A stretch of DNA of 64,000 bases from positions 1 to 64,000 of the forward strand of contig JABXHI010000041.1 of NCBI GenBank assembly GCA_013393415.1, in the 5' to 3' direction. Position 1 is the stretch's first letter; each line of letters opens with the position of its first letter. Of the stretch, positions 25,445-33,132 are shown piece by piece. Source of the stretch: Micrococcaceae bacterium (GTDB lineage Bacteria > Actinomycetota > Actinomycetes > Actinomycetales > Micrococcaceae). The notes under the pieces were generated by a model that saw nothing but the letters and a program-made list of their open reading frames with translations, was not told the DNA's origin and searched no databases. Made by a program: the position numbers and the translations under genes.

Positions 25445-25484
25445 GACGGCGGGTGTCGCACCACAGGGTGCGGCACCCGCCGTC
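25445..25484 (+). terminator. Strong hairpin terminator after ectC
   Basis: An 18-bp stem (left arm GACGGCGGGTGTCGCACC, right arm GGTGCGGCACCCGCCGTC, one wobble pair) with loop ACAG begins 19 bases after the ectC stop. There is no long T run, as often in high-GC bacteria. It ends the ectABC unit. Confidence 0.85.
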
Positions 25485-25640
25485 ATTGTGACACGTATGA
25501 TGCCCAGGTCATCTGCACGTGTGTAGCGATGACATCGGCTGAAAAGTCTTTAATGATGCGTGTAACTTTCCTGCTGTATCGAACGACTCACAGGCACCAC
25601 AGCTATATCAATCGCGGAGACTAACCATTGGGGGAGACAA

Positions 25641-26921
25641 ATGACCACCAGTAAACCCACCATCTTGTACAGAACCCTGGGCCTGGCACTGCTGAGTTCC
25701 TTCGCGCTGAGCTCGTGTGCCCCGGAAGAAAGAGCAGGCTTCCGTGACGAAGAAGCCGCCTCGCAGGAAACCGAAGCGGTCGATCAGGATGATGAAGACA
25801 CCTATTCTGGCGACTCCCTGGTCGCCGAAGTTGATGACCCCGTCGAATTTCAACAATGTCTCGACGCCGAAAATATCGACGGCGCCACCGTTGAATGGCT
25901 AGACGACGTCGTCATCCCTGAAGAGGAGCTGGAAGGACTCTCAGCCGACACAGTTGAAGTCGATGGCCAAACAGTAGAAGTGCCTGGTGCTCCAGCTATC
26001 GTCATACCAGAGCGAGTCGGCCAAGGTGGATGTCTGATTGAATACCCTGCACCCGGCGGTTGCCTACCGGCAGTGGAAATCTCGGGTTCGTTCATCCCCG
26101 GATACCGCATCCCCGAACGCACGGTGCCGGCCGTTGAACTCCCCGATGGGACAGTATTGCATGAGCTCGTCCAAGAGGAAATCATCTCGCCAGCTGTCGA
26201 ACAAGAGGGTGAATACCAGGAACAGGTCTGCCAAACTGAACCCGATGACGCGGAAGAAGGCGACCACATTGCGCACGTGTATCGTCCACATATTCACCGG
26301 CCCCACATCTACGCTTCCCGTAGCCACAACAGCCGCGAGAATCGTCTCGGAGTGACCACGGAAAGCGGTGACCGCGTCCCATCAACGCGGCTACCCAGCT
26401 ACCGAGTCGACAGTATGCGAGTGGATTCAGCCCGCGTCGATAGCGACCGTTTGGATTCATATCGTGTGGAAGGAACGGAGCACACGGAATACTCCGAACA
26501 CGATGAGACCACCTCGTACACCACTGAAGGTGACGTGCTCTTCGATAGTGATCAGCACGCGCTCCGCTCTGAGGCCGAGACCGAACTCCAGGCTATTGCC
26601 GACGACATTGGAGAACGCGACGAGAGCTACACTATCCGGGTAGAAGGCCACACGGATGATCTGCCGTCCCAAGAATATGCCGACAACGCGGAGCTATCCG
26701 AACAGCGCGCAGAAGCTGTCGTCGAATGGTTGCGAGACAACACCACCGTGTCATCCGGGGACGTAACAGCGGAAGGCATGGGTGAGGACCATCCCCGGGC
26801 GGATAACAACTCCGAGGAGGGTCGTCAACAAAACCGTCGGGTCGTCATCACCGTTATCCCGAAGGATTACGAACCCGAAATTGACTACGAAGTCGATGGT
26901 TCAGATGCCGATGCCCAGTAG
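25641..26921 (+). CDS. Lipoprotein with C-terminal OmpA-like peptidoglycan-binding domain
   Basis: Predicted protein of 426 residues. A lipobox (FALSSC) anchors it. Residues about 30-65 are very acidic. The central part contains runs such as PHIHRPHIY and a five-residue repeat (RVDSM-RVDSA-RVDSD-RLDSY) near 265-285. The C-terminal OmpA domain (about 300-410) shows YTIRVEGHTDDLPSQEYADN, LSEQRAEAVVEWL and QNRRVVITVIP, including the Asp and Arg residues that bind diaminopimelate. It should tether membrane and wall. It starts 156 bp after the ect terminator. OmpA-domain lipoproteins are less usual in Gram-positives than in Gram-negatives, but known. Confidence 0.85.
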   Translation: MTTSKPTILYRTLGLALLSSFALSSCAPEERAGFRDEEAASQETEAVDQDDEDTYSGDSLVAEVDDPVEFQQCLDAENIDGATVEWLDDVVIPEEELEGLSADTVEVDGQTVEVPGAPAIVIPERVGQGGCLIEYPAPGGCLPAVEISGSFIPGYRIPERTVPAVELPDGTVLHELVQEEIISPAVEQEGEYQEQVCQTEPDDAEEGDHIAHVYRPHIHRPHIYASRSHNSRENRLGVTTESGDRVPSTRLPSYRVDSMRVDSARVDSDRLDSYRVEGTEHTEYSEHDETTSYTTEGDVLFDSDQHALRSEAETELQAIADDIGERDESYTIRVEGHTDDLPSQEYADNAELSEQRAEAVVEWLRDNTTVSSGDVTAEGMGEDHPRADNNSEEGRQQNRRVVITVIPKDYEPEIDYEVDGSDADAQ

Positions 26922-27001
26922 GTGTCCCTTGGGTTTCCGCCGATACCGCAGCTCGTTACCTGCTTGAGCTTATATTTTGGACTACGTCAGCTTGTGGTTG
27001 A

Positions 27002-27847
27002 TTACTGTGTCCAGTCGTGGCCCTTCATGCCATGCTGTCCTGCGTAGGCAGCGCGCTGGGGCTGACGCCACCCCGTCAGAAGCTGCTCATCAAGGGAAAA
27101 CACTTCCACACCGAGGGGGCTGCAGACGCTGAGCGTATCGCCAGCGTCAGGGCCGAACATCGGCACCGAGAGGTCGCCGCCAGGACACGTTGATAGTGCG
27201 ACGAGCAGATCGAGCTCGGCGAAGAATTCAAAATAGTCTCCGTGTTGAGCCGGGGAGGTCTTCATAAAATACTCGTCGGCGGCATTGAGGCCGGTGCACT
27301 GGAAAACATTCAGTACATCGTGCACGTCGAACTCCGTGAGGGCGTACGGGGCGACCGCGCGTGTCAGGTTTGAGTGACAATGAAAATCGAAGTCTTCGTC
27401 CTCCAACATCCGATTCACATACGGATCGCAGCGGGTGCCGAGTAGATCGTGGACTCTTCCACCTTCGGCATCCTGACCGTAGTCGCGCAGCGAATCACCG
27501 GTGATGGTGACCATCGGTCGAAGAAATGGCAGAGTTGACCACAGCCGGTCGAACTCCGTCACATGAGCAGCCTGTAACTGGCGGGTTCTGGCAGCCCACA
27601 TGCGTTCTCTGGGGTCGTGCAGGTTCCAAAAATTCATGTCGGCCACTTGTGCGCCCTCGATGGTCGTCACACGGCACACATGTCCGGCTGGTACAACCCA
27701 GGCACGGCCTGAGCGGATGGGGACGGTCAGCTGTTCGACAAGGTGTTGCTGGTTACCCGCGCGGTCTCGAATCGCTGTATAGAAGGCCCGATCCACATCA
27801 AGTGGCCCACCAGGGGCTGACTGATACGCTGCGTCGGTCATGTTCAT
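27002..27847 (-). CDS. DUF1989 (urea-carboxylase-associated) family protein
   Basis: Predicted protein of 281 residues of the DUF1989 family, relatives of urea-carboxylase-associated proteins UAAP1/2 and of enzymes handling small amidines or ureido compounds. Visible features are PAGHVCRVTTIEGAQVADMNF, RDYGQDAEGGRVHDLLGTRC, DVLNVFQCTGLN, and ALSTCPGGDLSVPMF with a metal-type Cys/His pattern. It is the last gene of a three-gene operon, starting 24 bp after alanine dehydrogenase, with a TDT transporter first. No urea carboxylase gene lies nearby. Substrate unknown. Confidence 0.8.
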   Translation of the reverse strand: MNMTDAAYQSAPGGPLDVDRAFYTAIRDRAGNQQHLVEQLTVPIRSGRAWVVPAGHVCRVTTIEGAQVADMNFWNLHDPRERMWAARTRQLQAAHVTEFDRLWSTLPFLRPMVTITGDSLRDYGQDAEGGRVHDLLGTRCDPYVNRMLEDEDFDFHCHSNLTRAVAPYALTEFDVHDVLNVFQCTGLNAADEYFMKTSPAQHGDYFEFFAELDLLVALSTCPGGDLSVPMFGPDAGDTLSVCSPLGVEVFSLDEQLLTGWRQPQRAAYAGQHGMKGHDWTQ

Positions 27848-27871
27848 GGTGAAGTTTCTGACCTCATTTCA

Positions 27872-29014
27872 TTAGGCGTTGGCGAGGATATCCTCAACAG
27901 CAGCAAAATCTCGAACCTCTGACAGCCCGAGATCTTCTGCCATGGCATCGTAGACACCACGATGGGTAATCTGTCCGGCGTGTGCATTGAGCCCCGCGGC
28001 CAAGCCAGCATCGGCCGCCAATGCGACTTCCCAACCTTTGGAAGCAACCCGCTGGATGTAGGGTAGCGTCGCATTGGTCAGTGCGGCGGTGGAGGTTTGT
28101 GGCACGCCGCCGGGCATGTTGGAGACGCAATAGTAGATCTTGTCGCCCACCAAATACGTGGGATTCTGGTGCGTGGTTGGCCGTGAATTCTCGAAGCAGC
28201 CGCCCTGATCGATGGCAATGTCGACGAGTACCGAGCCGGGACGCATCTTCTCGACCATCTGTGCCGTCACAAGTTTCGGCGCAGCCGCGCCGGGAATGAG
28301 CACAGAACCAATCACCAGGTCGGCGTCGGCTACAGCTTCCGAAATATTCATGGTGTTGGACGCGAGGGTGTCAAGGCGGCCCTGGTGAATCTGGTCGAGC
28401 TCGGCCAGGCGTTCTAAGTTCAGATCGATGACCCTGACGTTGGCTCCCATGCCCGCCGCAATGACACCGGCTGCTTCACCGGCCACGCCACCGCCGATGA
28501 CCACCACGTTGGCGCGACGGGTGCCGGGCACACCACCCATGAGCACGCCGGATCCACCGGTTGCCTGGGTCAGATGGTATGCACCTGCGACCGGAGCCAG
28601 ACGCCCGGCGACCTGACTCATCGGCGCGAGCAACGGGAGGGCTCGACCGCGGGTGACGGTCTCATAGGCCAGGGCCGTGACCTTGGAATCCAGAATAGCT
28701 TTGGTGCACTCGGCTGATGCCGCAAGGTGGAGGTAGGCAAACAGCAGCTGGCCCTCACGCATGCGGGTGAGTTCTTCGTCGACGGGCTCTTTGACTTTCA
28801 GCACCATCTCGGCGCGCTCCCACACCTGGGCGGCGTCATCCACGAGCTCGGCGCCTGCCGCACGGTAGTCGTCATCCGAAATACCCGAGCCAATGCCGGC
28901 CCCGGCCTGGACCACAACCGTGTGGCCTGCTGTCACCAGTTCGTGGACTCCACCATTGGTGAGCGCGACGCGATTTTCATTATTCATAATCTCTGTGGGA
29001 ACGCCAATCAACAT
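27872..29014 (-). CDS. ald: Alanine dehydrogenase
   Basis: Predicted protein of 380 residues, NAD-dependent, converting L-alanine to pyruvate and ammonia reversibly. Features are MLIGVPTEIMNNENRVALTN at the N terminus, VLKVKEPVDEE with the substrate Lys, FAYLHLAASAECTKA with the catalytic His, the Rossmann loop VVVIGGGVAGEAAGVIA, and SNMPGGVPQTSTAALTNATL near the end. Length matches the family (about 370). I chose ATG 29014, behind AGGGAG, over an upstream in-frame codon at 29209 that would overlap the preceding gene. The transporter upstream ends four bases before it. Confidence 0.94.
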   Translation of the reverse strand: MLIGVPTEIMNNENRVALTNGGVHELVTAGHTVVVQAGAGIGSGISDDDYRAAGAELVDDAAQVWERAEMVLKVKEPVDEELTRMREGQLLFAYLHLAASAECTKAILDSKVTALAYETVTRGRALPLLAPMSQVAGRLAPVAGAYHLTQATGGSGVLMGGVPGTRRANVVVIGGGVAGEAAGVIAAGMGANVRVIDLNLERLAELDQIHQGRLDTLASNTMNISEAVADADLVIGSVLIPGAAAPKLVTAQMVEKMRPGSVLVDIAIDQGGCFENSRPTTHQNPTYLVGDKIYYCVSNMPGGVPQTSTAALTNATLPYIQRVASKGWEVALAADAGLAAGLNAHAGQITHRGVYDAMAEDLGLSEVRDFAAVEDILANA

Positions 29015-29018
29015 GAGA

Positions 29019-30110
29019 CTAGAGTACTCCCTTTGCGCGACGGCCGACCACACGTATCGCGATGGTGCGCACCATCGCGACAAAGGTGATGCCCCACGCG
29101 ATGACCGCCACCCACATCCATCCGGAGCCAACGGCTTCGACAATCGGGAGGTCGTTGACGCGCCCCAGGTAAATGCCTGCCACCGAGTACATGCCCAATG
29201 GAAACACAATGCTCCACAGGCCGGGCTCGTAGACGAGTGGTACCTTGCGGAAGACGTGGCGCCATATACCGATGCCGAACAGTGCAGGGATCATCCAGGT
29301 CGCGAAACACCAGAACAACACGGCCATGCCGGCCACGAGCCCGCGGGTTGCATCGACCATCGGTGAGGAAGCCATTTCTGCAATGCGGGCTGCGGCCACC
29401 ACCGTGATGGCAAGTGCTCCCATCGACACCCAATAGGGTGGGTTGAATTCCTTGGGATCCAACGGATACGTCATCATCCGCAGTGCCACGAACACGGCGA
29501 CCGCAACGTACAGCACCACACCCAGTGACCAGGCAAATACCGCCGTCATCGCCAGGGCATCGCGTGCGCCAGCTAGGTGTGGTTCTAATGTAGCCGCCAG
29601 AACCGCAACGGACTGGGCGCCGACCACCCACACGAACCACGAACCGTTGGCCCACTTGATGAGCGGTCGTGTGGCTTTGCCAAGGACGGCGAACACCGGG
29701 ACCACATACCCCAGTATGAGCCAGGCGACCGCTGCGATGATCAACAGGATGACGGCGATGGTCCACCAGCCGGAGAGGGCCAGTCGCGAGCCGAGCACAC
29801 CGGTCCCGGCGACGAAGGTGAAAAAGCCGAAAGAATGTTGGATGTCGTGGAAGTCGGCCGCCATGGCGGTTCGATGTGCGACGAGCCGCCAGAGGTTCAA
29901 CCCGACTAAGATCACGTAGGCAATCGTCGCGACAATGAGCAATACGATCGACGCGATGAAATATTCGAGCAGGTGCAGACTGATCGACACGATCCCACTG
30001 CCCATCACCAGCGCAAAGTAGGCGGGTGTCAGATCACGCGGACTCCACCACGGCTTCGATACTCGTGCTGTGGGCGAATGGTGGGGTGTTTGCTCCTGGA
30101 TGGGTTGCAC
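29019..30110 (-). CDS. TDT-family (TehA/SLAC1-like) membrane transporter
   Basis: Predicted protein of 363 residues with ten membrane helices. The start of the core, LTPAYFALVMGSGIVSISLH, and the paired helices with HSFGFFTFVAGTGVLGSRLA, WMIPALFGIGIWRHVF and WSIVFPLGMYSVA match the TDT/SLAC1 family (tellurite resistance, sulfite or malate export, anion channels). It leads the ald-DUF1989 operon, suggesting transport of an organic acid or amino-acid-related anion (inference). Start is GTG 30110 with AAAGAAG upstream. Confidence 0.87.
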   Translation of the reverse strand: MQPIQEQTPHHSPTARVSKPWWSPRDLTPAYFALVMGSGIVSISLHLLEYFIASIVLLIVATIAYVILVGLNLWRLVAHRTAMAADFHDIQHSFGFFTFVAGTGVLGSRLALSGWWTIAVILLIIAAVAWLILGYVVPVFAVLGKATRPLIKWANGSWFVWVVGAQSVAVLAATLEPHLAGARDALAMTAVFAWSLGVVLYVAVAVFVALRMMTYPLDPKEFNPPYWVSMGALAITVVAAARIAEMASSPMVDATRGLVAGMAVLFWCFATWMIPALFGIGIWRHVFRKVPLVYEPGLWSIVFPLGMYSVAGIYLGRVNDLPIVEAVGSGWMWVAVIAWGITFVAMVRTIAIRVVGRRAKGVL

Positions 30111-30334
30111 GGTGCTTCTTTCACAAGGTTGATAAAGGCTCTCTCAACACCATAAAGCCCTTTTCCGCTGCAGCAAGCCAGCATGCTCGCCAAATCGAAA
30201 TCTTGTTCAGAGGTATCTGTTATCAGTGAGGTCGAAGGACGAGTACCAGCTTTACCACCGTCGAGTAGCGACAGCGACAGTAGCGTAGCGACCAAGCCGA
30301 GTCGTGTACGCCGAGCTGAATTAGGCCGAATCAT
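30029..30334 (-). CDS. Possible small secreted protein coupled to the SipW-type operon (doubtful)
   Basis: An ORF of 101 residues whose ATG overlaps the stop of the signal-peptidase gene as ATGA (30331-30334). The N terminus RRTRLGLVATLLSLSLLDGG looks like a signal peptide, vaguely like the SipW-type signals upstream. The rest is not recognisable and its last 82 bases overlap the start of the transporter gene in another frame. It could be a real translationally coupled gene, a decayed third substrate, or chance. Confidence 0.3.
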   Translation of the reverse strand: MIRPNSARRTRLGLVATLLSLSLLDGGKAGTRPSTSLITDTSEQDFDLASMLACCSGKGLYGVERAFINLVKEAPCNPSRSKHPTIRPQHEYRSRGGVRVI

Positions 30335-31581
30335 GATAGTTCACTATCTACATCCGGCTGATGTTTCCGGGCACGAACCGACATTACGATGACCCCGACA
30401 GTAATGAGCATCGCAGCGACGACGATGATCCAAAGCTGGAGGCTCAAGCCTGTGCTCGCGAGTCCATCTTCGGAATCTGCCTCCGTCGGGACCGGGCTCA
30501 CGTCGGGTTTCTCTGGATCTGGTGTCACCGAGAGTTGCTCATCTTCGCCGGTTGCTATGAACTGGAATGCTGCGGTCGTTTCTTGAATCGAATCAGGCGG
30601 TGGATCCGCAAGTGTCGCCGTGACTAATACTCGTCGGGTCTCTTCTGACGACATTGTGCCGAGTGAGTATTCATCGTTTTCTGCAGCTAAGTGTGAGGTA
30701 TCGATTTGCTGCGGCACGACGGAGTCTTCTGCACACTCAGTTATCTCTGTGCGGTGCGGAGAACAGAGAATGATTTCAGTGGTCAGTGCACCGGGCTGCT
30801 CGGCAAGCTGGCCTGTTGCGGTCAACTCAAGTTCCACCTCGCCCGGTTCGGGTGCATCTACCCAGACATCGACGACCCAGGTAGCCGAATCACCGGGTGC
30901 CATATTCGTCATTTTCTCGGTGTCGCCACTGGACCGTAACCGCAGGTAGTCTCCGTAAATATCCGTTGTAGTCGTTTGACTGGCCAACAGTGGAGCGGCG
31001 AGTGCGAGCATTACAGGAAGTGCGATGGTCTGGGCACTGTGCGCGCCACGTTGCCGTTTCGGCGCTTCGTTTGCGCGGGGCCAGAATGCCCATACAACCA
31101 GGGCGCTGGCTCCGATGGTTAGGCCTCCGAGCACGAGGGGATTTTGAAACCACTGGATGACGGGTGCAACACCGGGCACCGAAAAGAGGACTCGCCGTAC
31201 CGTCTGGGCGGTGTAGGGTGCTGGATCGGGGGTTTCGTTTGCGTCCCCTCGCATCGTGAAGGTGACTGCGCCAGAATCTGAATCGGTATTGGAAATCTCT
31301 GTCACTCGGTGGGTGACGGGCAAGATATCCTCGCCGCGGTCGACCGTGACGATGTCTCCTTCCGCAATGTCCGTTGCAGGAATTTCGCGAACGAAGGCAA
31401 TGGAACCGGCAGAGATCGTCGGTTCCATTGACCCGGTGCGGAACATCATGATCGAGACATTCATGGTGAGTGCCACGACCACAAGGACCATGCAAATGGC
31501 TCCACCAATTGCTAACACCGAGAGCAGCAAGTCTCCAAGGCGAGCGCGGAGAGATTTAGTCGGGGACAATGGATTCCGCAT
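30331..31581 (-). CDS. SipW-like signal peptidase I fused to a substrate-like domain with LASTG sorting signal
   Basis: Predicted protein of 416 residues (ATG 31581; 31596 is also possible). N-terminal helix about 15-42, then the peptidase: nucleophile Ser51 in RTGSMEPTISAGS, His91 in LPVTHRVTEI in place of the bacterial Lys, and Asp113 in MRGDANETPDP. This Ser-His-Asp pattern defines the ER/archaeal S26B type that includes SipW. A second helix lies at 148-166 and a third at 185-200. The outside domain (about 200-365) contains MAPGDSATWVVDVWVDAP and two Cys, resembling the two exported proteins upstream. It ends LASTG (374-378), a helix and RARKH, i.e. an LAxTG sortase signal. It overlaps the upstream gene's end by 26 bp. 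Confidence 0.82.
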   Translation of the reverse strand: MRNPLSPTKSLRARLGDLLLSVLAIGGAICMVLVVVALTMNVSIMMFRTGSMEPTISAGSIAFVREIPATDIAEGDIVTVDRGEDILPVTHRVTEISNTDSDSGAVTFTMRGDANETPDPAPYTAQTVRRVLFSVPGVAPVIQWFQNPLVLGGLTIGASALVVWAFWPRANEAPKRQRGAHSAQTIALPVMLALAAPLLASQTTTTDIYGDYLRLRSSGDTEKMTNMAPGDSATWVVDVWVDAPEPGEVELELTATGQLAEQPGALTTEIILCSPHRTEITECAEDSVVPQQIDTSHLAAENDEYSLGTMSSEETRRVLVTATLADPPPDSIQETTAAFQFIATGEDEQLSVTPDPEKPDVSPVPTEADSEDGLASTGLSLQLWIIVVAAMLITVGVIVMSVRARKHQPDVDSELS

Positions 31582-32254
31582 TCCAGGTCCAGACATGCTC
31601 GGCCGACTGACCTTGGGCTTCGTTGGAGGCGTCAGCGGCCAGTTGCACATCGAAGCAGTATGCCACCACATCCGCGGCACCTGAAGTCACGGTGTGTGTA
31701 CCGTTTGATTCAGCACTGCTGTCCATGGGGACTTCTGGGCCAGTGGCTGAGTCGAAGACGTAATCGGCTCCTGCAGTGAAGGTCTCTTCACCACACGTAA
31801 AGTTCTCGGCTTCAGTCGGTGTCAGCACGCTGGCTGTCGCCCGATAGCTTAGTTCTGGGGCTAGGATCCCGGTGGTCCCCTCGCCAGTAATGGTGAGCGC
31901 CCCATCAACTGTGGTATCCGGTGTAGTACGAATCAGTACAGGAGCATAGACGGACTGACCCGGATACATGCCGGTCGCATTAAAGAGCATGGTGTTGGTG
32001 CTCTGCCAACCCCCATCATTGATATTTGCTTCGATGGCGAACTCGCCCGCGTGGAACTCGCCTGTGGCATTCTCCTGATCAGTCCAGGCAGCAAATGTTG
32101 CCGTTGCCCCGACACCCAGCACCAGGCCCCCGGCCAGAAGCGCTTTAGCCTGCCGACGGCGACGATATGCCATGAAGGCACGACGCCGCCGTCGCTGGGC
32201 GCGTCTTGGGGGCAGGCGCTGATTGCGTGTCGCTGCGTCTTCCTGATCAGGCAT
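31556..32254 (-). CDS. SipW-dependent-type exported protein 2
   Basis: Predicted protein of 232 residues. After an Arg-rich N terminus (about 35 residues, with RRAQRRRRRAF) comes KALLAGGLVLGVGATATFAA-WTDQE, the alternative signal peptide cleaved by SipW-like enzymes. The mature part is a TasA/camelysin-like beta domain with TGMYPGQSVYAPVLIRT and two or three Cys (NFTCGEE, VAYCFDV). No ribosome site precedes ATG 32254, which is 17 bases after the upstream stop, so translation may depend on coupling; ATG 32173 is another possible start. Likely a surface or matrix protein. Confidence 0.82.
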   Translation of the reverse strand: MPDQEDAATRNQRLPPRRAQRRRRRAFMAYRRRRQAKALLAGGLVLGVGATATFAAWTDQENATGEFHAGEFAIEANINDGGWQSTNTMLFNATGMYPGQSVYAPVLIRTTPDTTVDGALTITGEGTTGILAPELSYRATASVLTPTEAENFTCGEETFTAGADYVFDSATGPEVPMDSSAESNGTHTVTSGAADVVAYCFDVQLAADASNEAQGQSAEHVWTWNAESIVPD

Positions 32255-32271
32255 CGTGAGGAGAAACCGGC

Positions 32272-32898
32272 TTATTCTACGGAGGTACCGGTGAACTGCC
32301 AGGTGGCATTCGTGGTGGTGTCTTCAGTCAAACCATCATCGGCTGTGACTTGGAAGCACAACGTCAGTGGCGCACCAGCTTCACCCTCGGCCCCGGCTGT
32401 GAGCTGCATGCTTGCAGGGTCACCAGTGGCATCTAATGCAGTACCTGCGGAAACAATAGGTGTTCCGGTGGCTTCGGCGGTGCACTCATCGGCTGAGGAT
32501 ACTTCAGTGATGCCGTAGGTGAGGTTTGCATAGTTCTCATTCTCAGTCGCAGAGTTGGCAGCAGTGAGCTCGACTTCTGCATCATAGGTGGTGTCTGCGT
32601 CCAGCTGCATAAAGAATGGTGCGGCTACAGTGTCGCCTGGGCTCATATTCTCTGAGACAGGTAAGTCGAAGACGAGCGTCGCTGCCTCCCCTTCCGCTTC
32701 GTGATCGTCGAATGTCGTGCCGTCAACACTGGACTGGATATTGAAGGTACCGGTTCCGAAAATGCCTTCTGCCCATTCTTGGTCGGTCCATGCGGCCAGG
32801 GTCACTGCGGCGCCGACACCGAGGACAAGTCCACCGGCGAGTAGAGCTTTGACTTTGCGAGAAGTGTTGTTCTGGGGTTCAGTAGCGGTCTGCGACAT
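32272..32898 (-). CDS. SipW-dependent-type exported protein 1
   Basis: Predicted protein of 208 residues. The signal region is KALLAGGLVLGVGAAVTLAA followed by WTDQE, almost identical to that of the next gene. The mature part has ENMSPGDTVAAPFFMQLDAD, a hallmark of the TasA/CalY-type beta sandwich, then TYDAEVELTA and paired Cys (ADECTAE, LTLCFQV). It is acidic and Thr/Ala rich. ATG 32898 is preceded by AGGAGA; it heads the three-gene operon with a second such protein and the dedicated peptidase. Probable role is a cell-surface fibre or matrix component (inference). Confidence 0.85.
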   Translation of the reverse strand: MSQTATEPQNNTSRKVKALLAGGLVLGVGAAVTLAAWTDQEWAEGIFGTGTFNIQSSVDGTTFDDHEAEGEAATLVFDLPVSENMSPGDTVAAPFFMQLDADTTYDAEVELTAANSATENENYANLTYGITEVSSADECTAEATGTPIVSAGTALDATGDPASMQLTAGAEGEAGAPLTLCFQVTADDGLTEDTTTNATWQFTGTSVE

Positions 32899-33132
32899 GT
32901 GATGGTCTCCTGTAGCGTGAGTCGTGAGGTGTCGACTTCTCGACACATAAGGATTGCGGGCAATAAATACCTGCTAGACGCCCACAGTCTAAGCCAGAAC
33001 CCAACCCGATAGCTAGACAAAAATACTTGATACTTTAAGGCTCAAGGGATCTTTGAAGCTATACGCTGGGTGGGTTCTGGCGTGGATACTGCTGTTATCT
33101 AGACCAAGCAGTTATTCTCTCAGCCGACTCTG

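Noticed and set aside
28893-29366. 157-codon plus-strand frame opposite the alanine dehydrogenase/transporter junction
   Set aside because: Fully antisense to two strongly supported genes with conserved start regions.
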